A stretch of DNA of 7,257 nt from the NCBI GenBank assembly GCA_005801025.1, contig SYDZ01000129.1, positions 1 to 7,257 of the forward strand, written 5' to 3'. The DNA is from Actinomycetota bacterium. GTDB taxonomy: Bacteria > Actinomycetota > Acidimicrobiia > Acidimicrobiales > Ilumatobacteraceae. Under the pieces are notes generated by a model. The model searched no databases. It saw only the letters and a list, made by a program, of their open reading frames with translations, and was not told the origin of the DNA. The translations under genes and the position numbers were made by a program. This document shows positions 1-6,816 of the stretch, piece after piece (the stretch's first letter is position 1; the number at the start of each line of letters is the position of its first letter).

Positions 1-243
1 CGCCGCCTGGCAGAAAAGCGTGTTTACCCAGCCATTGACGTTGACGCCTCGGGTACTCGCCACGAAGAGTTGTTATTTGATCGCAAACAATTGCAGATGG
101 TCTGGAAATTGCGCCGGGTTTTGTCCGGTTTGGCCTCAGATGGCAACGCCGCTCCAGGCCTGGAATTGTTGGTTGACCGTCTCAAGCAGTTCAAAACCAA
201 CGACGAATTCCATGCCGAAATCGGTAAAACACCGATGATGTAG
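1..243 (+). CDS. rho: Transcription termination factor Rho, C-terminal end (5' truncated)
   Basis: The frame is open from the first base and gives 80 residues before TAG at 241-243. They match the extreme C-terminus of Rho, the hexameric RNA-dependent ATPase helicase that ends transcription at Rho-dependent sites. The visible part begins RRLAEKRVYPAIDV, continues with the conserved SGTRHEELL stretch (about residues 18-26 of the fragment), then the helix QMVWKLRRVLSGL and LELLVDRLKQFKTNDEF, the usual end of the ATPase domain. The ATP-binding and RNA-binding parts lie upstream, outside the window. The fragment ends at the normal family C-terminus, so only the 5' part is missing, because of the window edge. 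It is followed by rpmE on the same strand, the standard actinobacterial order. An ATG at 20 in another frame is a shadow. Confidence 0.93.
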   Translation, partial: RRLAEKRVYPAIDVDASGTRHEELLFDRKQLQMVWKLRRVLSGLASDGNAAPGLELLVDRLKQFKTNDEFHAEIGKTPMM

Positions 244-266
244 GGGTTATGTCAGACAGGTTTTTT

Positions 267-358
267 GCTCTCCCGCACCGTTGAGGTGGGGGAACTGGAG
301 ACCACCGCTAGGCTCACGGGGTCCCGTTAGGGCTCTCCATCACAGAGGACGAAAAGAT
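267..358 (+). promoter_or_regulatory. Candidate L31 (rpmE) mRNA leader with competing hairpins
   Basis: The 115-nt gap between rho and rpmE folds well on paper. Hairpin A pairs 271-274 and 276-279 with 285-288 and 290-293, with one G-G mismatch and loop GTTGA. Stem B pairs GGAGA (297-301) plus 302-303 with 334-338 plus 331-332. It encloses a small hairpin, ACGG (316-319) with CCGT (324-327). Two alternatives compete. GGTGG (285-289) can instead pair with CCACC (302-306). CTCT (333-336) can pair with AGAG (344-347), covering the ribosome binding site AGAGGA (344-349) and breaking stem B. Ribosomal protein leaders for L31, including an actinobacterial type, have been proposed from comparative genomics. 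That this is one is inferred from position and foldability, not from a covariance-model match. No obvious promoter or rho terminator stem was found, although a T-run sits at 261-266. Confidence 0.45.
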
Positions 359-574
359 ATGAAGGCCGAAATCCACCCAAATTATTCGCTGACAACCGTG
401 CGTTGCTCGTGCAGCAACGTCTTTGAAACCCGTTCAACGCGTGGTGGCGACCTCAACATCGAACTCTGCAACGAGTGCCATCCTTATTTCACTGGCAAGC
501 AAAAGCTTGTTGACACGGGTGGTCGAGTCGAGCGCTTCAACAAGCGTTATGGCGAGCGCAAAACTAAGTCCTGA
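359..574 (+). CDS. rpmE: 50S ribosomal protein bL31, zinc-binding form
   Basis: This 71-residue protein begins MKAEIHPNY and contains the bL31 body with C16, C18, C37 and C40, the four-cysteine zinc site of the zinc-containing (C+) paralogue. It is followed by HPYFTGKQKLVDTGGRVERF, typical of the family C-terminus. bL31 bridges the 50S and 30S subunits near the central protuberance. In bacteria with a second, zinc-free copy it serves as a zinc store; no second copy is visible here. An in-frame ATG lies upstream at 281, but the start at 359 is chosen because it gives the family N-terminus and has AGAGGA at 344-349 with a 9-nt spacer. It lies just after rho and before an unrecognised gene. Translation is probably controlled by the structured leader immediately upstream. 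Confidence 0.96.
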   Translation: MKAEIHPNYSLTTVRCSCSNVFETRSTRGGDLNIELCNECHPYFTGKQKLVDTGGRVERFNKRYGERKTKS

Positions 575-628
575 TAACTACTTGTCAGCTCGCGTTTGGA
601 CGCGTACTCATGTACTGGGCGGTGATTC

Positions 629-1621
629 ATGTCTGATACGGCGATGAATCCCGAACTCAAGGCCCGGCTCTACGGCATCAAGCTTGTCGCTTTGGTGCGT
701 GAACATTTCGGACCGATTGAACCGAGCGATCAAATTGGTCTGACGGTTGGCGCAGCGATGACTGCCAACAATGCCTCATGGGTGTTGATTGAAGATAAAC
801 CTGAGCGCGGTTTAGGTGTGGCTTTGGCGTGGGCCTCGCGACATGCTGTCACCGATCTGCATATTTTGGCTTCAAGTGATACGGCAATTTTGGCACGTCG
901 CGCCACCGCCTTTGATCTGTCAATCAAAATCTGGGCAATTGATGGGATCAATATCACGCCCGCAAGCGCGCAAGATGTTGAAGAACATGCCGAAGTCATT
1001 CTTGGACATGAACTTTTCATTGAGACGATCACGCTTGGTGGTGCTGATGTGGTGATTGAACATGGAGTCATCACTGGCGAGGTGCGCGGACTAGAAATTT
1101 GCCGTGTGGTGACGGACGCTCACACCGGGGAGCATCGTTTGGAAGTCGGCGTCGGTGCCCACGATCGAGAGGCGTTCACCATGATGCACGGCAATATCCC
1201 GACAGTACAGTCCTTGAAGCGCGTCGCTGATGTTGTTCGACGTCATCGAACACCGGGCGCTGACCCGCATCCGCTCAATCGGCTGAGTGCAGAACGGGCG
1301 TTACGAGCTTTGGCTATTGATGACCCATCCATTGTTGGTGCGTCCTCGTTACGCGCTGTGGCTTCACCATCGCCGCGCCCAAATCTGAAAGATCCAATTC
1401 CATGCGTGGCCATTGGAGAGAATGCGCTTGGGTCTCCCGTTGTTGTCGTTTTCTCCACGGGGATTGATCTTGATGTCATTCCCTTCGCCGCCGAGGCTCG
1501 TCTTTTTCACGCTCAAACCGACACGAATTTGATCGTTGTCGTGCCTCAGCGAGACGTCTCGCCTGTCACTCGGCGTTTGGCAGAGATGTTGATTCATCCG
1601 GCACTCATCATCGGCGTCTAA
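629..1621 (+). CDS. Conserved-looking protein of unknown function between rpmE and prfA
   Basis: I do not recognise this 330-residue protein. It has no signal peptide, membrane segment, coiled coil or Cys/His metal cluster, so it is probably cytoplasmic. The N-terminal part (about 50-106) alternates predicted strands and helices, for example WVLIED, GLGVALAWAS, LHILASSDTAILARRA and IKIWAIDG. The middle (about 142-230) is rich in charged residues: EVRGLEICRVV at 151-161, LEVGVGAHDREAF at 171-183, and HPLNRLSAERALR at 214-226. The C-terminal part (about 258-328) again alternates, with VVVVFSTGIDLD, LIVVVPQRD and a final RRLAEMLIHPALI. The ends resemble one another loosely, so an alpha/beta repeat is possible. 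The start at 629 has weak GGGCGG (617-622) ahead of it; Met6 is an alternative. It sits 54 nt after rpmE and 32 nt before prfA on the same strand, so a translation-related role is a guess from context only. The reading frame and composition look like a real gene. Confidence 0.8.
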   Translation: MSDTAMNPELKARLYGIKLVALVREHFGPIEPSDQIGLTVGAAMTANNASWVLIEDKPERGLGVALAWASRHAVTDLHILASSDTAILARRATAFDLSIKIWAIDGINITPASAQDVEEHAEVILGHELFIETITLGGADVVIEHGVITGEVRGLEICRVVTDAHTGEHRLEVGVGAHDREAFTMMHGNIPTVQSLKRVADVVRRHRTPGADPHPLNRLSAERALRALAIDDPSIVGASSLRAVASPSPRPNLKDPIPCVAIGENALGSPVVVVFSTGIDLDVIPFAAEARLFHAQTDTNLIVVVPQRDVSPVTRRLAEMLIHPALIIGV

Positions 1622-1653
1622 TACCCCTGTCGTGCGCCTAGCCTGAGAAGTCT

Positions 1654-2724
1654 ATGCAAGACCGTTGGGAATCTTTATTGGCTGAGCACGTGACCCTTGA
1701 GTCGCTGTTGTCAGATCCTGACGTATTGAGCAATCAGAGTCGGTTGCGTGATATCTCGCGCCGTTACAAAGAACTCACACCAGTTGTTGAATGCATTCGC
1801 AACATTGAAGTTCGTCGCAGCGACGGCGAGGCCGCTCGCGAACTTTTAGCGATGACAGATGTGCCTGCAGAGAAAGAGCAACTGAAGAAGGAGAAAGATT
1901 CTTCGGAGGCTGATGTAGCCGGTTTAGAAGAAGTCCTGAGGGATTTGCTGTTACCTAAAGATCCCAATGATGGAAAGCCAGTTATTCTTGAAGTTCGTGG
2001 GGCAGAAGGTGGCGAAGAAGCCAACCTGTTCGCCCGCGATCTATACGAAATGTACGTGGCTTACGCCAGCCGTCGACGTTGGACGGTTGAAACACTGTCA
2101 ATTGACCCGAGTGATCTTGGTGGAATCAACCAAGTTGTTTTTGTTATTCGTGGTGACGATGCTTGGTCGCGAATGAAGTTCGAAGGTGGACCGCATCGGG
2201 TGCAGCGAGTTCCTGTGACTGAAAGCCAAGGTCGCATTCATACATCATCGGCCACGGTGATGGTCTTGGCTGAAGCAGAAGAAGTTGATATTCACATCGA
2301 CGAGAAGGATCTGCAGATTGATGTGTACCGCGCCAGCGGCCCTGGTGGTCAAGGGGTGAATACCACGGACTCTGCAGTGCGAATCACACACATTCCGACT
2401 GGTGTCGTCGTGACAATGCAAGATGAGCGGAGTCAATTACAGAACAGGGCTCGGGCAATGACGGTTCTGCGCTCGCGTTTGTTGAAAGCAGCCCAAGACG
2501 AACACGAAGCCAAGATGTCTGCCGAACGCCGTTCGCAGGTCGGCGGTGGTGGACGTGGGGAAAAGATTCGCACATATAATTATAAAGAGAATCGTTTGAC
2601 TGATCACAGGATTGGTTACACGGTGTATTCGTTGAGCGATGTACTGGCTGGCGATCTTGACGGAGTCATTGACGCGTTGGCCACTGATGAGCGGGCTCGT
2701 CAATTAGCCGGCGATGAGGATTGA
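1654..2724 (+). CDS. prfA: Peptide chain release factor 1 (RF1)
   Basis: RF1 recognises UAA and UAG stop codons in the ribosomal A site and triggers peptide release. The product is 356 residues, close to the usual 355-360. The N-terminal helical domain (1-about 100) is followed by ILEVRGAEGGEEANLFARDL (111-130). The codon-recognition motif of RF1 type, PxT, is P187-V188-T189 within RVQRVPVTESQGRIHTS. RF2 would have SPF at that place. The catalytic GGQ is at 231-233 in SGPGGQGVN, and the C-terminal part carries EKIRTYNY and RLTDHRIG (about 303-321). All functional landmarks are intact. The start ATG has GAGAAG at 1645-1650, rather close, with GAG at 1645-1647 giving a more usual distance. Its modifying enzyme prmC follows after 6 nt, so the two are almost certainly cotranscribed. 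Confidence 0.97.
   Translation: MQDRWESLLAEHVTLESLLSDPDVLSNQSRLRDISRRYKELTPVVECIRNIEVRRSDGEAARELLAMTDVPAEKEQLKKEKDSSEADVAGLEEVLRDLLLPKDPNDGKPVILEVRGAEGGEEANLFARDLYEMYVAYASRRRWTVETLSIDPSDLGGINQVVFVIRGDDAWSRMKFEGGPHRVQRVPVTESQGRIHTSSATVMVLAEAEEVDIHIDEKDLQIDVYRASGPGGQGVNTTDSAVRITHIPTGVVVTMQDERSQLQNRARAMTVLRSRLLKAAQDEHEAKMSAERRSQVGGGGRGEKIRTYNYKENRLTDHRIGYTVYSLSDVLAGDLDGVIDALATDERARQLAGDED
2716..2720 (+). promoter_or_regulatory. Ribosome binding site that favours the GTG start of prmC
   Basis: GAGGA lies inside the last codons of prfA. It is 10 nt from GTG at 2731 but 16 nt from the ATG at 2737. The spacing favours the GTG start, giving two extra residues before the methionine. Confidence 0.55.
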
Positions 2725-2730
2725 TCGGGT

Positions 2731-3618
2731 GTGTCAATGGAGCACGATCCGTCAAGTGTTCTCACTTGGCGCACTTTGTTAGCTGAAACTATTGATGTTT
2801 TGGGTGAGCGCCCTCAAGCACGTTGGCTTTGTGAAGCGGCCTGCGGTTTGCAGGGTGACGAATTCTTGGCCGAGTTAGACGAGCCTGCGACGCAACGAAT
2901 GGTCTCCCAACTTGACGCCATGGTGGCGCGCTATCGCAGCGGCGAACCGTTGGCTTATGTTCTGGGAAGTTGGTCTTTTCGTACGCTTGATCTGATGATT
3001 GATAAGCGAGTTCTCATCCCTCGCCTAGAAACCGAACTGGTGGCAGGGCGAGCGATTGAGTTGGCACGCTCATTCACCGAGAGTCGCTGTGTTGTTGATC
3101 TTGGAACTGGCTCAGGGGCGATTGGTTTGTCTATGGCAGCCGAATTGTCCATTGTCGGTACTCAAGTTTGGCTCACCGACAATTCTCCAGATGCCTTGAA
3201 CGTGGCTCAAGCCAATGCTGCCGGTCTTGGTCGGGTCGGTGCGAACGTCCGCTTTGCTTTGGGAACATGGTTTGAGGCGTTATCGCGTGAGATGTCTGAA
3301 GATTTACATGGTCAAGTGCATGTGATTGTCAGTAATCCGCCTTATATCGCTGATGATGATCATGAAGTGCATGAGTCGGTGCGTGAGTGGGAACCGCATG
3401 CAGCATTGTTCGCTGGCAATGATGGTCTTGATGATGTCCGCGTGATTATCAATGGTGCTGGCGAATGGTTATGCCGAGGTGGTTGGCTCGTCCTTGAAAT
3501 CGGATATCAGCAAGGAGAAGCGGTCAGTTCATTGATGAGGCAAGCGGGCTTCGTAGATGTCCGTGTCAGTGATGATCTTAGTGGACGCCAGCGTTTCGTT
3601 GAAGGCCGTAACCCGTAA
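2731..3618 (+). CDS. prmC: Release factor glutamine methyltransferase PrmC/HemK
   Basis: PrmC transfers a methyl group from S-adenosylmethionine to the glutamine of the GGQ motif in RF1 and RF2, which raises termination efficiency. The 295-residue product has an N-terminal helical recognition domain (about 1-75) ending in GEPLAYVLGSWSF (71-83). The Rossmann methyltransferase domain follows. LIPRLETE (95-102) stands where most homologues have RPET, a proline-to-leucine change. The SAM-binding loop is DLGTGSGAIG (123-132), with an acidic residue after strand 2 (D150). The diagnostic catalytic NPPY is at 202-205 in SNPPYIADDD. The domain ends with LEIGYQQG and a normal C-terminus. The gene starts 6 nt after prfA, whose product is its substrate. 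In many actinobacteria a Sua5/TsaC-type gene follows prmC; here a convergent peptidase gene follows instead. Confidence 0.95.
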   Translation: MSMEHDPSSVLTWRTLLAETIDVLGERPQARWLCEAACGLQGDEFLAELDEPATQRMVSQLDAMVARYRSGEPLAYVLGSWSFRTLDLMIDKRVLIPRLETELVAGRAIELARSFTESRCVVDLGTGSGAIGLSMAAELSIVGTQVWLTDNSPDALNVAQANAAGLGRVGANVRFALGTWFEALSREMSEDLHGQVHVIVSNPPYIADDDHEVHESVREWEPHAALFAGNDGLDDVRVIINGAGEWLCRGGWLVLEIGYQQGEAVSSLMRQAGFVDVRVSDDLSGRQRFVEGRNP

Positions 3619-3670
3619 CTCTTGGGCGTCAAAGGCGCCGTTTCTGACATGGTTTCGCGCCCAAGGGTTA
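3616..3670. terminator. Inverted repeat spanning both convergent stop codons, candidate bidirectional terminator
   Basis: TAACTCTTGGGCG (3616-3628) pairs with CGCCCAAGGGTTA (3658-3670): 13 positions, all Watson-Crick except one G-U wobble (3620/3666), with a 29-nt loop. The outermost three bases of each arm are the TAA stop codons of prmC (+ strand) and of the S9 peptidase gene (- strand). Neither side has a T-run after the stem, so it is not a textbook intrinsic terminator. It may work as a U-less terminator, as an mRNA 3'-end stabiliser, or together with Rho. The position between convergent genes strongly supports a 3'-end role. Confidence 0.65.
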
Positions 3671-5770
3671 AAGGGTTCGGCGCAGGAAATCAAGTTGATG
3701 AAGCAATAAGTTCTCTGCCACCACTGGCTGAGAGGTCATGTGAGTGACTCCACTCAATGGCAAAACTTCGTGCGGTTTGCCGGCGGCCAGCAATGCTGAG
3801 GAGAGCTGCAAAGTATGTGCCGCAACGACATTGTCATCAGCCAGACCATGAACTAACAAAAGAGGCCGCTGTAATTTGTGAGCTTCATTGATCAACGAAG
3901 TTGCTTCATATGGACTGTCGTTAACGTTCGGATTACCCAAGAAACGTTCGGTGTAGTGGGTGTCATAGAGTCGCCAATCTGTGACAGGAGCACCAGCAAT
4001 CGCGCAATGAAAAACATCGGGACGCCGTAAAACTGCGAGTGCTGCTAAATACCCGCCGAAACTCCAACCGCGAATACCGACCCGAGTGAGATCTAATTCT
4101 GGGTGTAGTTCTGCGACAGCGCGTAACGCATCGACCTGGTCTTCAAGAACAACAGTCGCCAGATCGTGATAGACGGCACGCTCCCATTCGGTCCCCAACC
4201 CAGGTGTACCGCGACCATCAACAACGAGGACTGCAAATCCTTGATCTGCAAACCACTGCGAAGTGCAATGAGCCGCGTACGAATCAACGACGCGCTCGTG
4301 ACCTGGTCCGCCGTATGGGTCCATCAAGACGGGAAGTTTTGTTCCGGGATTGACATCACGCGGGAGAATTAGGGCACATGGGATACGACGCACGCCAGCG
4401 CGAATAAAAGTGACGTGTGGTTGCACCAAAGGTTCTTCAGCGTAGCTAGTGATGATGTGCTCGCCGTACGCACTATGAACTTTGATGGTTGCACGACTTT
4501 GTGTCGCTGACGAACTGCGAATCACCTGCGTTGAAGATCCGCGCCACATCGAATGTGTCCCGCCATCAGGTGTCAGGCATTGCAGACCAGCAGTGTTCCA
4601 ACGCCACGCAAAAACTGATTCTGGGTGTTCCATCTCATTGGCCATAAAGATGATTTCAGCGTCAACTGCTGAGATGACACTGCGAACATTTAATGAGACA
4701 GGGGTGAGTGCTACGCCGTCAAGGAGCAGTCGCTTGCTGCCTTGGCGATCAAGAACCATCACCAACTGTTCATCATCTAGCATGGCGGGCGAGCCAGAAA
4801 CGAGATCAACCCATTGCTCGTGATGTTCATGGCAGATTTCATTGAGTGCTCCGCTTGAAGCAGTGACTTCGTAGACCACAAGATCTTTTTGGTCGCGACT
4901 TTGAACGGTGATCAGCAAACGCGTTGGACTCGTCCAGGTGACATCGGCCAGATATGGAAACACCGTGTTGTCCCATGTGATGTTCGTGCGGGTTGCACCA
5001 TCAAGCGAGAAAACAGTCAAGGTCACGAGAGCGTTATCAGTTCCTGCGGCGGGATACCGCACAACCTGCGGAGTGCGTTCAGGATGGGCGGGGTCAGCAA
5101 TGTGCCAAGTTTGAACGGGCGAGTTATCGACGCGACAGACCGCAAGATGTTGCGAATCGGGGGACCACCAGAATCCTCGATAGCGGTCCATATCTTCAGC
5201 AGCGATGAAGTCAGCCGAACCCCAGGTCACAAATTCTGACTCACCTAGTGCATCTGGGTCAATCAATAACTGATTTTGCCCGTGTGTATCAATGACTTGA
5301 AGACTTGCCGCCGATACGAAACCGATCATTGAGCCATCGGGCGAGAGACGAGGATCAAAAACTAAAGATGTAGTGGTGATTTCGCGTGTCAGCGGTGCAC
5401 TCGTTTCACCAATGAAAAGTCGGCCACCTAAGGAACAAGTAAATCGTTGGGCATCTGCATCTGTTGAATATGAAGTGATGCCACCTGCACCTTCACGTAA
5501 TCTTTCACGTCGGGCTTTTTCGGCAGGTGGCAGGTCTTGATTATCAGAGCCAGCGAGCATGACTAGGGGATCTGCAATGAGCGTTTCTTTTTTGCTTTCA
5601 ACATCAAGGTGCCAGAGGCAATTGACTGGGTCGCTGCCCGAACGACTGCGGAGGAAAAGAACGCTCTGACCGTCAGGTGAAATGGTGATGTTTCGCGGTT
5701 CGCCAAGGGATAATCGTTGGGTTCGCGAATACTGGCGAGGATACGTATCGGTGCTTGCTGTCGTGTTCAT
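3668..5770 (-). CDS. S9 family serine peptidase, dipeptidyl-peptidase IV-like
   Basis: The 700-residue product has the two-part S9 architecture: an N-terminal beta-propeller (about 20-445) that gates access, and a C-terminal alpha/beta-hydrolase peptidase (about 450-700). The nucleophile is S570 in GWSFGGY (568-574). The acid is D645 in HGLADDNV (641-648) and the base H677 in SGVTHM. DPYGGPG (484-490) supplies the loop near the oxyanion hole. The DPP-IV-type region FIAAEDMDRYRGFWWSPD (188-205) carries E192-D193 where the family usually has Glu-Glu to hold the substrate N-terminus. It therefore probably removes dipeptides from peptide N-termini, but an acylaminoacyl- or oligopeptidase specificity remains possible. 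There is no signal peptide or membrane anchor, unlike many bacterial DPP-IV enzymes, so it is predicted cytoplasmic. No Shine-Dalgarno is visible. The ATG overlaps the dehydrogenase stop as ATGA (5767-5770), implying translational coupling. Confidence 0.93.
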   Translation of the reverse strand: MNTTASTDTYPRQYSRTQRLSLGEPRNITISPDGQSVLFLRSRSGSDPVNCLWHLDVESKKETLIADPLVMLAGSDNQDLPPAEKARRERLREGAGGITSYSTDADAQRFTCSLGGRLFIGETSAPLTREITTTSLVFDPRLSPDGSMIGFVSAASLQVIDTHGQNQLLIDPDALGESEFVTWGSADFIAAEDMDRYRGFWWSPDSQHLAVCRVDNSPVQTWHIADPAHPERTPQVVRYPAAGTDNALVTLTVFSLDGATRTNITWDNTVFPYLADVTWTSPTRLLITVQSRDQKDLVVYEVTASSGALNEICHEHHEQWVDLVSGSPAMLDDEQLVMVLDRQGSKRLLLDGVALTPVSLNVRSVISAVDAEIIFMANEMEHPESVFAWRWNTAGLQCLTPDGGTHSMWRGSSTQVIRSSSATQSRATIKVHSAYGEHIITSYAEEPLVQPHVTFIRAGVRRIPCALILPRDVNPGTKLPVLMDPYGGPGHERVVDSYAAHCTSQWFADQGFAVLVVDGRGTPGLGTEWERAVYHDLATVVLEDQVDALRAVAELHPELDLTRVGIRGWSFGGYLAALAVLRRPDVFHCAIAGAPVTDWRLYDTHYTERFLGNPNVNDSPYEATSLINEAHKLQRPLLLVHGLADDNVVAAHTLQLSSALLAAGKPHEVLPLSGVTHMTSQPVVAENLLLHQLDFLRRTL

Positions 5771-6810
5771 GGCGTGACAAGAATTTTCGCGTGTTCCTCG
5801 GGGTTCCCAAGATCTTTAAATGCTTGTGGGACATCATCAATACTGACGCGACCAGTAATCAATGGTGAGAGATCAACCTTGCCTTCGGCAATGGCGCTCA
5901 GTGCACTGCCGAATTCAGCGGGGGAGTAGCCGAGGACAAACTGCAGCGAGAGTTCTTTACCGATACCCAGCATGGGGTGAATTCGGTCTTCTTGCATGCA
6001 GGCACCAACAATCAAAATGCGCGCGTCCTTGGGAGCCATGCGCATTGTTTGTTCGATCATTCCGGGAACTCCCACTGCCTCAAAAACTACTAATGGCTTT
6101 TGCCCATCAATTTTGCGCCACGCCTCAATGCCCGGAATGTCACGCGGATCAACAACAACATCGGCGCCCAAGTGCTCGGCCAATGCTCGACGACGCGGTG
6201 AGAAATCAGCACCAATGATCGGACCGATTCCGCGCATCTTGAGTTCGGCAATGCAGGCCAAGCCGACTGGTCCAAGCCCGATGATCAAAGCAGCATCGCC
6301 TTGAGCAATGCGACTCTTCTCAACTGCGTGTACGCCCACGGCTAAGGGCTCAGTGAGCGCCGCAAGTTCTGGAGATAACCCATTGGGAACTTTGATGCTC
6401 ATCATTTCGTTGACAACAAGTCGCTGTGAATATCCACCCGGATATTTATTGCTGAAGCCGACACCATGCACACCTTGTTCATCAAAGGTGACAGGAAAAC
6501 TCACAATGATGTCGCCCTGTTTGAGATTGGATACACCAGGACCCAGATCAAGAACTTCGCAACAGAATTCGTGACCCATGACGGTGTCAATGTGTGGCTC
6601 AAACATGATCGGACTGAGTGCGCTCGGAGGTTGATCTGCTGACATCTCAGCCGATAGTCGCCGACTTTCTTCGCCGTGCACGAGCATATGCAAATCGCTT
6701 CCACAAATACCACATGCCAAAACTTTGGTGAGGACCTGACCAGCACCCGCAACGGGTTCGTCGATGTCATCAACTCTCAGGGACCAATCTCGCATTACGG
6801 CAGCACGCAT
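5767..6810 (-). CDS. Zinc-type medium-chain alcohol/polyol dehydrogenase
   Basis: This 347-residue member of the zinc-dependent medium-chain dehydrogenase family oxidises an alcohol or polyol with a nicotinamide cofactor; the substrate cannot be read from the sequence. Catalytic zinc ligands are C36 in CGICGSDLH, H80 and E81 in GHE, and E154 in TEPLAVGVHAV. The coenzyme domain has GLGPVG (178-183), and D202 at the end of the second strand suggests NAD rather than NADP. C83 and C84 follow GHE, but the four-cysteine structural zinc loop is absent: no cysteine occurs between 85 and 185. An insertion of roughly 15 residues separates C36 from GHE compared with sorbitol-dehydrogenase-like enzymes. 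The start at 6810 gives the family beginning MRAAV. No Shine-Dalgarno precedes it; a -10-like box 6 nt upstream suggests a leaderless mRNA. The stop overlaps the start of the S9 peptidase by 4 nt. Confidence 0.93.
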   Translation of the reverse strand: MRAAVMRDWSLRVDDIDEPVAGAGQVLTKVLACGICGSDLHMLVHGEESRRLSAEMSADQPPSALSPIMFEPHIDTVMGHEFCCEVLDLGPGVSNLKQGDIIVSFPVTFDEQGVHGVGFSNKYPGGYSQRLVVNEMMSIKVPNGLSPELAALTEPLAVGVHAVEKSRIAQGDAALIIGLGPVGLACIAELKMRGIGPIIGADFSPRRRALAEHLGADVVVDPRDIPGIEAWRKIDGQKPLVVFEAVGVPGMIEQTMRMAPKDARILIVGACMQEDRIHPMLGIGKELSLQFVLGYSPAEFGSALSAIAEGKVDLSPLITGRVSIDDVPQAFKDLGNPEEHAKILVTP

Positions 6811-6816
6811 ACTGTG

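Noticed and set aside
244..270. Possible intrinsic terminator of rho at the TTTTTT run (261-266)
   Set aside because: No stem of useful length precedes the T-run; GTCAGAC and TGTCAGACA leave loops too small to form.
591..604. Small hairpin CGCGT-TTGG-ACGCG after rpmE, with TTGTCA at 582-587 as a possible -35 box
   Set aside because: The 5-bp stem has no T-run, and no acceptable -10 box is found at the right distance from TTGTCA, so neither a terminator nor a promoter can be supported.
730..1074. A 114-codon minus-strand open frame opposite the unknown gene
   Set aside because: The plus-strand frame covers the whole 993 nt with protein-like hydrophobic and charged patterning and fits the spacing of its neighbours; the opposite frame is low-complexity Ser/Ala-rich.
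4482..5239. Two plus-strand open frames of 113 and 116 codons opposite the peptidase gene
   Set aside because: They lie wholly inside the intact S9 peptidase gene, show no recognisable protein features and have no ribosome binding site of note.
5862..6218. A 118-codon plus-strand open frame opposite the dehydrogenase gene
   Set aside because: It is antisense to a well-supported gene and its translation has the erratic Cys/Arg/Pro-rich look of a shadow frame.
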